Below are positions 25,988 to 35,906 of a stretch of DNA of 64,000 nt, in pieces. The stretch's first letter is position 1. Each line of letters opens with the position of its first letter. Position numbers and translations under genes: made by a program. Origin of the DNA: Adhaeribacter arboris (GTDB taxonomy: Bacteria; Bacteroidota; Bacteroidia; Cytophagales; Hymenobacteraceae). Under the pieces are notes generated by a model, which was given only the letters and a program-made list of their open reading frames with translations, did not search any database and had not been told where the DNA came from. The stretch spans positions 2,914,001-2,978,000 of the forward strand of contig NZ_PYFT01000001.1 in assembly GCF_003023845.1 (NCBI RefSeq), read 5' to 3'.

Positions 25988-26920
25988 ATGCCACAAGCCT
26001 TCAGAATTATTTTTATGGGTACGCCCGATTTTGCCGTACCAACACTACAAAAACTGGTCGAAAATCAGTACCCGGTGGTAGCTGTAATTACCGCCCCGGA
26101 TAAACCAGCCGGACGCGGCTTGAAGCTGACTCATTCCCCGGTGAAAGAATTTGCTCTTTCCCAGGGTATTCCGGTGTTGCAACCGACAAATTTAAAATCA
26201 GAAGCTTTCCAGGAAGAGTTACGTAGTTATCAGGCTAACCTGCAAATAATTGTGGCCTTCCGGATGCTGCCCGAAGCAGTTTGGAGTATGCCGGCCCTTG
26301 GCACGTTTAACATTCATGCTTCTTTATTGCCGGATTACCGCGGGGCAGCACCCATTAACTGGGCATTAATTAACGGCGAAAAAGAAACGGGTGTCACTTC
26401 TTTTTTCCTGCGTCACCAAATAGATACCGGGGATATATTGCTCCAGGAAAAAATTATTATTCAGGAAGAAGACGATTTTGGGTCGCTGTACGATAAATTA
26501 AAACACCTGGGTGCTGATGTGGCACTGAAAACAGTCCGGGCCATTGAAGCGGGGAATGTACAGCCCCAACCGCAGCCGCAAAGCATTGAGTTAAAGGAAG
26601 CGCCTAAATTATTTAAAGAAACCTGTGCGATAAACTGGCAACAATCCGCCGGGCAAATTCAAAATTTTGTGCGGGGTTTATCTCCCTTTCCGGGAGCCTG
26701 GACCCTAATCAACGATAAAATTGTAAAAATTTACCGTGCCAAGGTTTTACCAGAATTATCCGCTGAAGAAGAGCCACAAGAACCGGGTTCCTACCGAACC
26801 GATAATAAAAAGTATTTGCATTTTTACACCGGTCAGGGAATTTTAAGCATTACAGATTTACAACTGGAAGGCAAAAAGCGCATGCACATCGACGAACTGC
26901 TGCGCGGGTATAAATTTTAA
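25988..26920 (+). CDS. fmt: Methionyl-tRNA formyltransferase
   Basis: This 310-aa enzyme has the N-terminal catalytic domain with FMGTPDFAVPTL, the formyl-transfer motif NIHASLLPDYRGAAPINWAL (about residues 107-126; Asn and His catalytic) and the Asp in HQIDTGDI. The C-terminal tRNA-binding domain starts at about residue 205 (INWQQSAGQIQNFVRGLSPF). It formylates initiator Met-tRNA using 10-formyl-THF. It is followed by folA, which supplies reduced folate, so a shared pathway is plausible. Confidence 0.96.
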   Translation: MPQAFRIIFMGTPDFAVPTLQKLVENQYPVVAVITAPDKPAGRGLKLTHSPVKEFALSQGIPVLQPTNLKSEAFQEELRSYQANLQIIVAFRMLPEAVWSMPALGTFNIHASLLPDYRGAAPINWALINGEKETGVTSFFLRHQIDTGDILLQEKIIIQEEDDFGSLYDKLKHLGADVALKTVRAIEAGNVQPQPQPQSIELKEAPKLFKETCAINWQQSAGQIQNFVRGLSPFPGAWTLINDKIVKIYRAKVLPELSAEEEPQEPGSYRTDNKKYLHFYTGQGILSITDLQLEGKKRMHIDELLRGYKF

Positions 26921-27107
26921 TGAGTGAATGGTAGAATGAGTGAATTTTGAATGAGTGAATGAGTGAATTAGATTGAATAAGAAGTTTTTATATTCATACT
27001 TTTTTATTACAATTCCCCTGACTATTCATTGACTCAATTGCTCATTCTACCATTCACTCATTCAACCATTCACTCATCCACTCATTCCAAAATCACTCAT
27101 TAAAAAA
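26921..27107. repeat. Inverted repeat of GAGTGAAT-type units between fmt and folA
   Basis: The left side (26930-26980) consists of repeats of TGAGTGAA with variants including TGGTAGAATGAG; the right side (27025-27100) is its reverse complement, CTCATTCTACCATTCACTCA and CATTCACTCATCC. About 50 nt separate them. The unit length is 8 here, but the design (short degenerate tandem units forming a long inverted repeat) is that of the repeats at 18262 and 23321. Confidence 0.6.
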
Positions 27108-27596
27108 ATGATCGCCTCCATTTTTGCCATGTCGGAGAACCGGGTAATTGGGTACCATAACCAGTTACCGTGGCATTTGCCCGCCGATTTAAAATATTTT
27201 AAATCGGTTACCACGGGCCACCCGATTATTATGGGCCGGAAAACCTTCGAATCTATTGGCAAACCTTTACCGCAACGTACTTCTGTTATTATAACCCGGC
27301 AACCCGATTACTCGCAACCCGGTTGCCTGGTCGTAAACAATGTAGCGGCAGCCATTGAAACTGCTCAGAAAATAAATAACGACATTTTTATTATTGGCGG
27401 AGCCGAAATTCTGCAACAAGCCCTGCCTTACATCGACACCATGTTTCTTACCTTGATTCACGAAAAGTTTACCGGCGATACTTTTTACCCGGAAATTAAT
27501 TCAGCGGATTGGCAGGAAGTAAGTCGCCAGGATTTTGAACCCGACGAGAAAAATAAATACGCCTACAGTTTCATAAAACTGCAACGAGTTATTTAA
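27108..27596 (+). CDS. folA: Dihydrofolate reductase
   Basis: This 162-aa protein shows the DHFR hallmarks: IASIFAMSENRVIGYHNQLPWHLPADL compressed at the N-terminus, with the catalytic acid in the LPAD segment, GRKTFESIG (NADPH binding, about residue 44) and IIGGAEILQQALP (about residue 96). It reduces dihydrofolate to tetrahydrofolate with NADPH. The start ATG 27108 is right after the inverted repeat. Confidence 0.95.
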   Translation: MIASIFAMSENRVIGYHNQLPWHLPADLKYFKSVTTGHPIIMGRKTFESIGKPLPQRTSVIITRQPDYSQPGCLVVNNVAAAIETAQKINNDIFIIGGAEILQQALPYIDTMFLTLIHEKFTGDTFYPEINSADWQEVSRQDFEPDEKNKYAYSFIKLQRVI

Positions 27597-28082
27597 TTAA
27601 ACATTTTGCTTTTACTGCAACAAGTTGAATTTAATGAGATGTATTTGATAACTCTCTTATCAACCAAGATAAACGGCAGCTAAGAAAGATAAACACTAGT
27701 TTGGCGGTGGAGGGTCTTCTAAGGTTCCGGTGTGGCGTTTAACCACATTCCGCAGCAAAGCGAGGGAAGGAGGCTTAGACCAGCATATAAGCTCCCCCTC
27801 TCCCCCGGAGCTACGATTAGTGCATAAAAGAGAAATAAAGTAAAAATCAGGAAAGCAGGAGCTAAAAGAAGTTGACAACAGTCGGGCAGCGAGGCCCGCC
27901 GGCCTAGAGGCGAACTTAGGCAGTTCCATCCGCATAAGCGCTGTTCAATTGAGACTGGCACAGTCTCAACGGATAAGCAGTTGATTTTAGCAAAACCACT
28001 TTCGGATTTCAATCTTGTATTAAGGGTACTGGAAAACTCGAAATTCAAACAAAGAAGTTTATTTCAGAAATGTAGCTGGAAC
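27597..28082. other. GC-richer gene-free interval with REP-like palindrome
   Basis: No coding frame with family resemblance is visible; two overlapping minus-strand frames have low-complexity, shadow-like translations. The interval holds a tight palindrome TTGAGACTG (27949-27957) / CAGTCTCAA (27961-27969) and a second short hairpin GGGCAGCGAGGCCC (27894-27907), the look of REP-type extragenic repeats. It is distinctly GC-richer than other gaps here. Confidence 0.4.
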
Positions 28083-29279
28083 TCACCTTTCTTGCACTGC
28101 TTCTGTTACCTGCTTGCGGGTGCCGCGGTACAACTCATACTTTAATAACCGGCATTCAATAGGGCCATTGTACAAAGGAATGCGACGCGAAGTTTTCAGG
28201 CCGATATGCTTGGCTGCGTCCAGGTTACCGGTAAAAACAAAAGCATCATAACCGGCAAAATTAGTTTTAAAAGTGTCGCCAATTAACTTATATAATTGAT
28301 TTAAGTTTTCCGGATGGATCCGTTCCCCGTACGGAGGATTAACTAACACTACTCCTTTCTCTCCGATTCCCTGCGCGTCTTTTAAATCCCGAACGTGCAC
28401 GCGTATATAATCCTCCAGACCGGCATAGGTGATGTTTTTTCGGGCGGCCTCAATGTAATCTTTATCAATATCGGAACCTACAATATCTACTTCTTTGTCA
28501 GGTAGTTGAGCGGCTTCGGCGCTGGCCAAAACTTGCTGGTATACATTCTCGTCGAAGTCGGGCCAGTTCATAAAACCAAAATGATTCCGGCGGTACAGAC
28601 CGGGAGCAATATTATGCGCTAACAGAGCCGCTTCGGTTAAAAACGTTCCGGAACCGCACATGGGATCAATCAAAGGCACTTTTTTATCCCAAGCCGTTAA
28701 CATCAAAATACCGGCGGCCAGTACTTCGCTTAAGGGCGCTACGTTGGTTTGCTGCCGGTAACCGCGCCGGTGCAAAGAATCGCCGGAAGCATCTAATGAA
28801 ATCGTTACTCGGTTTTCCAGCATGTATAAATTCAGGCGTACATCGGGGCTTTCTACGTTCACGGAAGGCCGCTGCCCGGTTCGATTCCGAAACTGGTCGA
28901 CAATAGCATCTTTTGTTAATTGCGATACAAACAAGGAATGTTCAAAGGTAGACTGGCTCACTACGCTCTGGATGGCAAATGTTTGATCAGAATGTATATA
29001 ATCCGACCAGTTTATTTTACTAACCTGCCGATATAAATCGCGTTCGTCGCGGACCGTAAACGTGCGAAACGGCTTTAAAATTCGAATGGCCGTGCGGCAC
29101 CAAATGTTCGCCTTGTATAATAATGGCTGATCGCCGCTAAATTCTACGGCTCTATTCCCAAGGCGGATATTCTGGGCACCAAGCGCCTCTAGCTCCTGGG
29201 CCAATACATTTTCTAAACCAAACAAAGTAGTAGCCAGGTAAGGAGTTAAAACCGGGGAAGAAACAGGAGAAAATGCCAT
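28083..29279 (-). CDS. THUMP-domain class I SAM-dependent RNA methyltransferase
   Basis: This 398-aa protein has an N-terminal ferredoxin-like plus THUMP domain (about residues 10-165) and a Rossmann methyltransferase domain with DPMCGSGTFLTEAAL (about residue 203) and the catalytic NPPYGERI (about residue 313). This is the RlmL N-half/YpsC type that makes N2-methylguanosine in 23S rRNA; the exact target is inferred from family. No fused RlmK half. Confidence 0.92.
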   Translation of the reverse strand: MAFSPVSSPVLTPYLATTLFGLENVLAQELEALGAQNIRLGNRAVEFSGDQPLLYKANIWCRTAIRILKPFRTFTVRDERDLYRQVSKINWSDYIHSDQTFAIQSVVSQSTFEHSLFVSQLTKDAIVDQFRNRTGQRPSVNVESPDVRLNLYMLENRVTISLDASGDSLHRRGYRQQTNVAPLSEVLAAGILMLTAWDKKVPLIDPMCGSGTFLTEAALLAHNIAPGLYRRNHFGFMNWPDFDENVYQQVLASAEAAQLPDKEVDIVGSDIDKDYIEAARKNITYAGLEDYIRVHVRDLKDAQGIGEKGVVLVNPPYGERIHPENLNQLYKLIGDTFKTNFAGYDAFVFTGNLDAAKHIGLKTSRRIPLYNGPIECRLLKYELYRGTRKQVTEAVQER

Positions 29280-29394
29280 AGGAAACTAATTAGACGGTAA
29301 AGGTGCAAAATAAATTTAATTCGAAGCCAGGACTATTCCGGTACAACAACTAATTTAGGTTACTCCGTTGTACTGAGCTTAGTTTAGGATTGCG

Positions 29395-29402
29395 TATTTT
29401 TG
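29395..29402 (+). promoter_or_regulatory. Possible -7 box of murB
   Basis: TATTTTTG fits the Bacteroidota TAnnTTTG -7 consensus 16 nt before the murB ATG. The nearest upstream TTG (29368) is 24 nt away, longer than usual, so support is partial. Confidence 0.35.
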
Positions 29403-29418
29403 CCCAGGAATTTTTATT

Positions 29419-30435
29419 ATGGAATTACAAAAAGATATATCGCTTAAGCCCTACAATACTTTTGGGATGGAGGTGAAGGCGCGGTATTTTGCTACGTTTT
29501 CGAGTGTGGCCGAACTGCAGCAATTATTGCAATTACCCGAAGTACAAAACCTTCCCAAACTTATTCTAGGGGGAGGCAGCAATATTCTATTTACCCAGGA
29601 TTTTGACGGTGTTATTCTAAAAAATGACATTCTAGGCATTCGAATCACTGACTTAACCGACGATTTTTCCTTAGTAAAGGCCGGTAGCGGAGTGAACTGG
29701 CACGAGTTGGTGCTGTATACAATTGAGCAAGGCTTAGGCGGACTCGAAAACTTATCGCTTATTCCGGGAACTGTGGGGGCTGCGCCTTTGCAGAATATTG
29801 GAGCCTACGGAGTAGAGTTGAAAGATATGTTTGAAAACCTGGAAGCGGTGCATATTAGCACCGGCGAGTTAAAATCGTTCACGGCGGAGGAATGTAAATT
29901 TGGTTACCGCGAGAGTATTTTTAAACATGAAGCCAAAGGCCAGTATATTATAGTAAGTGTAACATTGCGGCTGCACCGGAAACCGGTATTTAATACTTCC
30001 TACGGCGCTATCACGCAAACTTTGGCGGCCATGCAGGTAGAAAACCTTAACCCCAAAGTAATAAGCGAAGCCGTTTGTCAAATTCGTCGCAGCAAACTCC
30101 CCGATCCGGCTCAAGTTGGAAATGCAGGCAGTTTTTTTAAAAATCCGGAAATTCCGTCAACTCAGTTTGCGGAGCTTCAAAAGGAATATTCTACTATCCC
30201 CAGTTATCCTACTTCGCCGGGTAGGGTAAAAGTGCCCGCCGGCTGGTTAATTGAACAGGCTGGTTGGAAAGGTCGCCGGTTCGAATCATATGGCGTGCAT
30301 AAAGATCAAGCATTGGTATTGGTAAATTATGGCGGCGCTCAAGGCACCCAAGTACGGGAATTAGCTTTCCAGATCATCGATTCGGTGCAGGAAAAATTCG
30401 GCATTCAGTTGCAACCGGAAGTGAATATTTTATAG
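29419..30435 (+). CDS. murB: UDP-N-acetylenolpyruvoylglucosamine reductase
   Basis: This 338-aa enzyme is of the type I (E. coli-like) MurB: SLKPYNTFGMEVKA at the N-terminus, the FAD-binding ILGGGSNILF (about residue 50) and IPGTVGAAPLQNIGAYGVE (about 116-134), the catalytic Ser in NAGSFFKNPE (about residue 235) and a C-terminal Glu in LQPEVNIL. It reduces UDP-GlcNAc-enolpyruvate to UDP-MurNAc in peptidoglycan synthesis. Confidence 0.96.
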   Translation: MELQKDISLKPYNTFGMEVKARYFATFSSVAELQQLLQLPEVQNLPKLILGGGSNILFTQDFDGVILKNDILGIRITDLTDDFSLVKAGSGVNWHELVLYTIEQGLGGLENLSLIPGTVGAAPLQNIGAYGVELKDMFENLEAVHISTGELKSFTAEECKFGYRESIFKHEAKGQYIIVSVTLRLHRKPVFNTSYGAITQTLAAMQVENLNPKVISEAVCQIRRSKLPDPAQVGNAGSFFKNPEIPSTQFAELQKEYSTIPSYPTSPGRVKVPAGWLIEQAGWKGRRFESYGVHKDQALVLVNYGGAQGTQVRELAFQIIDSVQEKFGIQLQPEVNIL

Positions 30436-30440
30436 TTGGT

Positions 30441-30490
30441 ATTACAGCAAAAAAGCCCGTTACGTTAAAACAAGCCTTTTTGCTGTAATT
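30441..30490. terminator. Bidirectional intrinsic terminator
   Basis: ATTACAGCAAAAA (30441-30453) pairs with TTTTTGCTGTAAT (30477-30489), with GC/GC closing inside and a loop of about 20 nt. It lies between convergent murB and the porin gene and works on both strands. Confidence 0.8.
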
Positions 30491-30505
30491 AAAACAAGGA
30501 TACTA

Positions 30506-31891
30506 CTAAATAAATAACTGCAGCTGCCCAATGTAACTTCCTCGTCTGCCGTTAACCTGGTTATTAAGATTAAAATAAGGCCGGTTCTGGTAATCGAAAG
30601 ACAGCTTCACTTTATGACTGCTGATCAAATAATTGATTCCTATATCATACACATTTACCGGATCGTTCAGTAAGTTAAAATTAGCGCGGTAAAAGGTGGC
30701 GTACGGCTGCAACTGACCATGTCCTTGTCCCAGTAAATTTTTGTTCATTAAATAGCCTAATTGGCCGTAAATAATATTTCCCGTACCCATCATCGGAAAA
30801 CCATTACCTCCTCCGCTCACCGAACTTACATTTGGGTCGATGGAAGCAGCATCGGCCGGGTTCATTTGCGCTACGGTCCGGATATAATTGGGGCCGAAAT
30901 CATAATTATAATAACCCAGGTAAGCGGTTAAAGCAGTACCCGCCTCGGTATTGAGCGGAGTATCTATAAACGCCTCCGTTGACCAGAGCAGCATATTATG
31001 CAGTTTCGTAGAGCCATTCGCTTCTTTGGTCCATAGAGCATTTTTCTGGCTCATTATTCCTGCGGCTACGTTCAAAACTTTCTTTTTACCTAAATAAGAA
31101 CCGGTCATATATGGCGTGTTATGGCCTTCCATTTCCCAGAAGTTATAAGCCAAGTAGCCTTGATATTGTTTATGATGGTCTCGACCAGAAAAAGTAGCAT
31201 TGGTACTCGCTACCGGCGTACTGCCATTAGTGTTAATCGGGAATGGATCGCTGATAACGGCCCGGTAATCGAATTTACCAATTTGGCCCCGCGCAAAAAC
31301 ACTTAATTTACGCGAGAATTCATCCGTTTGGTCTACGGTAGCCTGGGCAAAAACCGGTGCGTCCAGCGCTAAAAGGGTACCGATACTGGGCTGCGAAAAA
31401 CGCGATAATCCGTTGGCAATGGTTAACCCTCCTCCCAGTTTCAGTTGGTTACCTTTGGTAATCCGGTACTCTCCCATGGCATCGTGAAAGAAAGCGGCTA
31501 TTTTACGGTTACCGGCAATTTGGGAATTAAAATTAAAGTTGTTTTGGCCAAACTGAAAATACAAAAAAGCCCGATCTGAGATTTGTCCGAAAAGTTGAAT
31601 CCGGGTGCGGCGTAAACCAATATCAAAAGTATGAGCGGCGGGTTCGCCTACAACGGTAGTACCCGGATTACTCTCGTTATACCGAAACCAAATCTGATTT
31701 AAAAAAGTAGCCTGAAAGTAGTGCGTACCGTTTTCGTTAAGGTTAAATTTTATAGGTTTATCTTCGGTAGCAGCATTTTTAACAGGAGTTATTGTTTCTG
31801 GTGCTGGGGCTTGTTGCGTAGAATCGGTTTGCGCTTGTAAAGTACCCATGCTAATGGCAGCGCCAAAAAGCGAGAAAAGTAATTTCTTCAT
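30506..31891 (-). CDS. Outer-membrane porin, phosphate-selective porin-like
   Basis: This 461-aa protein has a signal peptide (KKLLFSLFGAAISMGTLQAQ) and a beta-barrel pattern of alternating aromatic strands, including RRTRIQLFGQISDRAFLYFQ, and a C-terminal LQLF-I ending with a hydrophobic residue. This fits OprP/OprO-type porins found in Bacteroidota. The substrate is not readable from sequence. Confidence 0.78.
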   Translation of the reverse strand: MKKLLFSLFGAAISMGTLQAQTDSTQQAPAPETITPVKNAATEDKPIKFNLNENGTHYFQATFLNQIWFRYNESNPGTTVVGEPAAHTFDIGLRRTRIQLFGQISDRAFLYFQFGQNNFNFNSQIAGNRKIAAFFHDAMGEYRITKGNQLKLGGGLTIANGLSRFSQPSIGTLLALDAPVFAQATVDQTDEFSRKLSVFARGQIGKFDYRAVISDPFPINTNGSTPVASTNATFSGRDHHKQYQGYLAYNFWEMEGHNTPYMTGSYLGKKKVLNVAAGIMSQKNALWTKEANGSTKLHNMLLWSTEAFIDTPLNTEAGTALTAYLGYYNYDFGPNYIRTVAQMNPADAASIDPNVSSVSGGGNGFPMMGTGNIIYGQLGYLMNKNLLGQGHGQLQPYATFYRANFNLLNDPVNVYDIGINYLISSHKVKLSFDYQNRPYFNLNNQVNGRRGSYIGQLQLFI

Positions 31892-32045
31892 TACGTAATT
31901 AATTGAATTCTTATTGGAGAAAAGTAAATACTGTGGAAAAGAACCGGGTAGAAAATTCCGGATTTTCCATAAATTTTTAAGGTTTTCCGGGTCAGTAGAA
32001 AAGGATTGACCGATAAAAAGAGAAAGGCAAAAAGTACGTAAGGAA

Positions 32046-32411
32046 TTACAATCGCAGGAGTCGATTAAGTAAAAAAAGCGGAATGCCTGACAAATAGCCC
32101 AGGATGAAAGTATTACCCTCGGACTTACTTAGGTAATTATTATAAGCAAACGTAAAAGCCTGAAATACTACTGGTCCTTTGTAGAGCTTACTTATTACGT
32201 TAGGAGATTTTGCAACTTCTGGTGAAATATAAACTTTAGTTGCCTGAATAGGTGGTGTATTAAATTGCCAATGGGCAAAGCTTACCTCCGACGCTAACTG
32301 ACTGGATGCTTCTACTACAACAAAATCAAAATCCAGATAAAAAAATTCGCCTACCTGGAACAGGAGCAAGCCCAAAAACCAGGTTATGAAAAATAGAAGC
32401 CAATTTTTCAC
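32046..32411 (-). CDS. Small membrane-associated hypothetical protein
   Basis: This 121-aa protein has an N-terminal hydrophobic helix (NWLLFFITWFLGLLLFQVG) and a second hydrophobic stretch at the C-terminus (FILGYLSGIPLFLLNRLL), with a soluble segment between. No family is recognised. The start is GTG at 32411. Confidence 0.5.
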   Translation of the reverse strand: MKNWLLFFITWFLGLLLFQVGEFFYLDFDFVVVEASSQLASEVSFAHWQFNTPPIQATKVYISPEVAKSPNVISKLYKGPVVFQAFTFAYNNYLSKSEGNTFILGYLSGIPLFLLNRLLRL

Positions 32412-32577
32412 GAATTTTCTGTTATCAAGTTAAGTTTTAACTGGTAAAAGTGGTCGCAAACATACGTAAGTTAAAACCAAATTCCTGTTCAAAATTCTAA
32501 TTTTTGTATTCTAGAAAATTATCTGGCAGCAAATACCAAGTGCATAAGGATCTGCTTTCATAAGTCTTACTTTGAAC

Positions 32578-32616
32578 AAAAAAAGCTTCTCCCGACGTAC
32601 GAAAGAAGCTTTTAAG
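32578..32616 (-). terminator. Intrinsic terminator of mutS2
   Basis: On the minus strand AAAAGCTTCT (32613-32604) pairs with AGAAGCTTTT (32590-32581) around a 13-nt loop and is followed by a T-run (A-run 32578-32584 on the plus strand). It lies 23 nt after the mutS2 stop. Confidence 0.85.
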
Positions 32617-32638
32617 AAAATAGATTAGAATTAAAATA

Positions 32639-35035
32639 TTACTTAAGCACTACCAGGCTAACGCCATCGCCACCCCGCTCAATGTGCTCGTCGCTGATAC
32701 TGGCGACTTCGCGTTGCGAGCGGAGGTAATCCCGAATGGTTTGCTTTAAAATGCCGTTTCCGCGGCCATGAATAATTTTAATTTCCGGTATTCCCAACAT
32801 AACGGCATCATCCAGAAAACTCATTACCCGGGTTAGCGCCTCTTCGGCTCGTTCCCCGCGCACATCTACCGTGGTACTAAAATCCGACATCCGCTGGGTA
32901 AGATCCATACCGCGGGCAAAACCAGGAGCAACTACTTCTTTTTCTTTCTTGGCTTTCTTAACCTGTCCTTCTACTCTTTCCAGGTTAGCTATTTTCACAA
33001 TTGTTTTTAAATCTCCGAAAAGAACCTCAGCGGTATTTCCTTTCACGGATACAATTTCTCCCACCGATTCCTGGCCGATTAAAGCTACTTTATCGCCGGG
33101 TTGCAAGGCTTTGCTGCCCAGGCCAGTCCGTAAAACCGTTCTGGGTTCCAGTTTTAATTCCTTCTCGACGAACTGTTCCAGTTCCTGCCGGACTTGCTTG
33201 GTAGTTTCTTTCTCCGCGTTGGCATCCCGTATCTGCTTAATGGTAGCCTCTATCTGTTTGTTTGTATCCTTAAGTAAAACCTTGGCCTTTATTTTTGCTT
33301 CCCGCAGAATATCATCTTTATTTTCTTCGATGTGCTTTTTTAACTCGGTATATTCTTTGGCCGAAGCCCGTAATTTACGTTCCTGGGTTTCCAGTTCAAG
33401 GTTTCGCTTTTCAAAAATATTCTTTTCGTTTTCCAGCTCTTCTAACAACCGGTCGTACTTAATTTTATCTTTACCTACCAGCTTACTCGCTTTATGCACT
33501 ATTTCTTTAGGCAAACCAATTTTACGGGCAATTTCGATCGCGAACGAAGAACCAGGTTTACCAATATCTAACTGATATAGCGGTTGTAATTCTTTCGGGT
33601 CGTAACGCATGGCCCCGTTTACAATGCCGGGAGTGCGTTCGGCATAATTTTTTAAATTGGTATAGTGGGTAGTAATCACTCCGTAGGCCTGGTTCTCATT
33701 TAATTTTTCCAATACGGCTTCGGCAATGGCTCCGCCTAACTGCGGTTCGGTACCCGTACCAAACTCATCGATTAAAATCAAACTTTTTTTGTCGGCAAAC
33801 AGCACAAACTGCTTCATGTTTTGCAGGTGCGAGCTGTAGGTACTTAAATCATTTTCGATGGATTGTTCGTCGCCGATATCAATAAAAAGATTTTCAAAAA
33901 TCCCTGCTTCCGAACCTTCCGCTACCGGAATCAGCAACCCGCATTGCACCATGTACTGCAGCGTACCCACCGTTTTTAAGGCAACCGATTTACCTCCGGC
34001 GTTCGGTCCGGAGATTACTAAAATGCGTTGCTCGCCGTTTAAAGATATGGTAAGCGGTACCACTTGCCGTTGCTGCGCTTTTAAGGTTAAGTATAATAGT
34101 GGATGCCGCGCTTCTTTAAAAGCCAGCCGGGGTTGTTTATACAATACGGGCAAAGCCGACTCGGTACGATTGGCAAAAATAGCCTTAGCCCGAATAAAAT
34201 CGAGCAACCCTAAATACTGGTAAGCTTTACGCAAATCCGGAATGTAGCCCCGTAAAAGAGTGGTTAGTTCGGTTAAAATCCGGATCAACTCCCGGTTATA
34301 GGCATTTTCCAGTTCTTTAATATCATTGTTTAAACCAAATACCACATCTGGTTCAATGTAAACGGTTTGCCCTGTAGTAGATTCATCGTGAATCAAACCT
34401 TTTACCTTGCGCTTGTACTCGGCAATAACCGGAATAACAATGCGGCCACTCCGGATGGTTGGTTCGGCATCACCAGGAGTCCAGCCTTCATTTTTGGCGT
34501 GCCGCAAAATGCTTTGGATTTGCTTACGCAGAACGCCTTGCTGCTGAATCAATTCGCCTTTCAAACGGCTTAAAGCCGGCGAAGCCGAATCTTTTACCGC
34601 CCCGTTATCATCTATTACCTTATCCAGGCTAATGGTTAATTTTTTATCAATTTCAATGTTCGCGCCCAAACTTTTCAGGTAAGGATACAGACCATCTTCC
34701 GATTCGTAAAAGAAGCCTAAAGCCTGCCGGATGGTACGCAACGACATTTTAATCTGAAAAAAAGCATTCACATCCAAAAAGCTGCCTTCTATAGCGGCCC
34801 GGTTTAAAGATTCTGTCACATCAAAATAATATTGCGTCGGAAAGTCCGCATCAGCAGCCAATAAACTCTTAAATTCGTGAGTTTGCTCCAGGAGCTTATG
34901 AATTAAATCGTGCCGGGTTAAGAACTGCATCCGGGCCACAAATTGCCGCCCCAAAGGACTTAAGCAAGCCTCGGACAAAATTTCCCGGATTTGGGTAAAA
35001 CCTATTTTTTGCTCAAAATTCTGAGGATAAATCAA
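32639..35035 (-). CDS. mutS2: Endonuclease MutS2
   Basis: This 798-aa protein has a MutS-type core (levers/clamp to about residue 310), the ATPase with Walker A SGPNAGGKSVALKTVG (about residue 335) and the ABC signature region with LIDEFGTGTEP, a coiled-coil (about 515-620), a KOW-like segment and a C-terminal Smr nuclease domain with DVRGERAEEAL and IIHGRGNGILK. It lacks the mismatch-recognition domain, as expected. It acts in recombination suppression or on collided ribosomes in other bacteria. The start is TTG at 35035; antisense frames over it are shadows. Confidence 0.95.
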   Translation of the reverse strand: MIYPQNFEQKIGFTQIREILSEACLSPLGRQFVARMQFLTRHDLIHKLLEQTHEFKSLLAADADFPTQYYFDVTESLNRAAIEGSFLDVNAFFQIKMSLRTIRQALGFFYESEDGLYPYLKSLGANIEIDKKLTISLDKVIDDNGAVKDSASPALSRLKGELIQQQGVLRKQIQSILRHAKNEGWTPGDAEPTIRSGRIVIPVIAEYKRKVKGLIHDESTTGQTVYIEPDVVFGLNNDIKELENAYNRELIRILTELTTLLRGYIPDLRKAYQYLGLLDFIRAKAIFANRTESALPVLYKQPRLAFKEARHPLLYLTLKAQQRQVVPLTISLNGEQRILVISGPNAGGKSVALKTVGTLQYMVQCGLLIPVAEGSEAGIFENLFIDIGDEQSIENDLSTYSSHLQNMKQFVLFADKKSLILIDEFGTGTEPQLGGAIAEAVLEKLNENQAYGVITTHYTNLKNYAERTPGIVNGAMRYDPKELQPLYQLDIGKPGSSFAIEIARKIGLPKEIVHKASKLVGKDKIKYDRLLEELENEKNIFEKRNLELETQERKLRASAKEYTELKKHIEENKDDILREAKIKAKVLLKDTNKQIEATIKQIRDANAEKETTKQVRQELEQFVEKELKLEPRTVLRTGLGSKALQPGDKVALIGQESVGEIVSVKGNTAEVLFGDLKTIVKIANLERVEGQVKKAKKEKEVVAPGFARGMDLTQRMSDFSTTVDVRGERAEEALTRVMSFLDDAVMLGIPEIKIIHGRGNGILKQTIRDYLRSQREVASISDEHIERGGDGVSLVVLK

Positions 35036-35193
35036 AGCTTATATAAATTTGTTTAGTAACCTTATGTAACGTTTAGAGGCCGGTATTATGTTCCGGTTTT
35101 ATTTGGTTTTCGCTTTAAAATCAACAATCATCTTGTAACCGGAAGAATCGCCTTCGTAATCTATTTAATTATATTCCATTAATTTACAAAACT

Positions 35194-35649
35194 ATGATTT
35201 TTGACCATTTAAATAATGCCTCCCGCTACCATGCCTTGCACCCTGATTTTGCCCTAGCTTTTGATTTTTTAAAAAATCAGGATGTAACCCAATTAGCTAC
35301 CGGTAAACATGCGTTGCGGGACGAGGAAGTATTTGCTCTTCTTTCGGATGATTTTGGTTTTGGCGGCCGGGAACAAGCGCGCTTGGAATCGCACCGGCGT
35401 TACCTGGATATTCAGGTGGTATTGGCCGGCACCGATTATATGGGCTGGCAGGATATTGCTGCCTGTCAAAACGTAACGGAACCTTATACGCCTGAGCGCG
35501 ACGTTATTTTTTACGGCGACCAACCCCGCGTGTGGCTGGAAGTTCCCGCGCAGCATTTTGTAATTTTTTACCCCGAAGACACGCACGCGCCATTAGCAAC
35601 TGCCGAAAAAGTTAGAAAAATCGTGTTTAAAATAGCGATTAAGGAATAA
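35194..35649 (+). CDS. YhcH/YjgK/YiaL family protein (DUF386)
   Basis: This 151-aa protein is a cupin-type fold, with the family motifs ESHRRYLDIQVVLAGTDYMG (about residues 66-85) and FVIFYPEDTHAP (about 126-137). The His and Glu residues likely bind a metal. Relatives act on sugars such as sialic acid derivatives or as anomerases; the substrate here is unknown and there is no sugar operon context. Confidence 0.88.
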   Translation: MIFDHLNNASRYHALHPDFALAFDFLKNQDVTQLATGKHALRDEEVFALLSDDFGFGGREQARLESHRRYLDIQVVLAGTDYMGWQDIAACQNVTEPYTPERDVIFYGDQPRVWLEVPAQHFVIFYPEDTHAPLATAEKVRKIVFKIAIKE

Positions 35650-35906
35650 TCGGTTGCCTATTTACAAGCTAAAGAAAGTTACGGCTGGCTTCGTAATTCT
35701 TGTTCCGGATATCTGTTAAGGATTAACGAAAGTGAAAAGACAATTGCAAATAGCAGAGAATTTGCAACTTATTTCATTTGTCGGTTAGCCAACGTTTATT
35801 TTAAGAAATTAAACATCTAAATTTAGCTAATAAATCAGGTTTAGTTGATCTATATCTGTTTTATATAGTTTATACGTTAATAGAAACAAATTCACAGACC
35901 CTTAAC

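Noticed and set aside
27696-28048. Two minus-strand frames after folA
   Set aside because: Compositionally odd, overlapping each other, no motif; the region reads as extragenic repeat.
32871-33575. Long plus-strand frame opposite mutS2
   Set aside because: Antisense shadow of a clear gene, Ser/Phe-rich translation with no domain.
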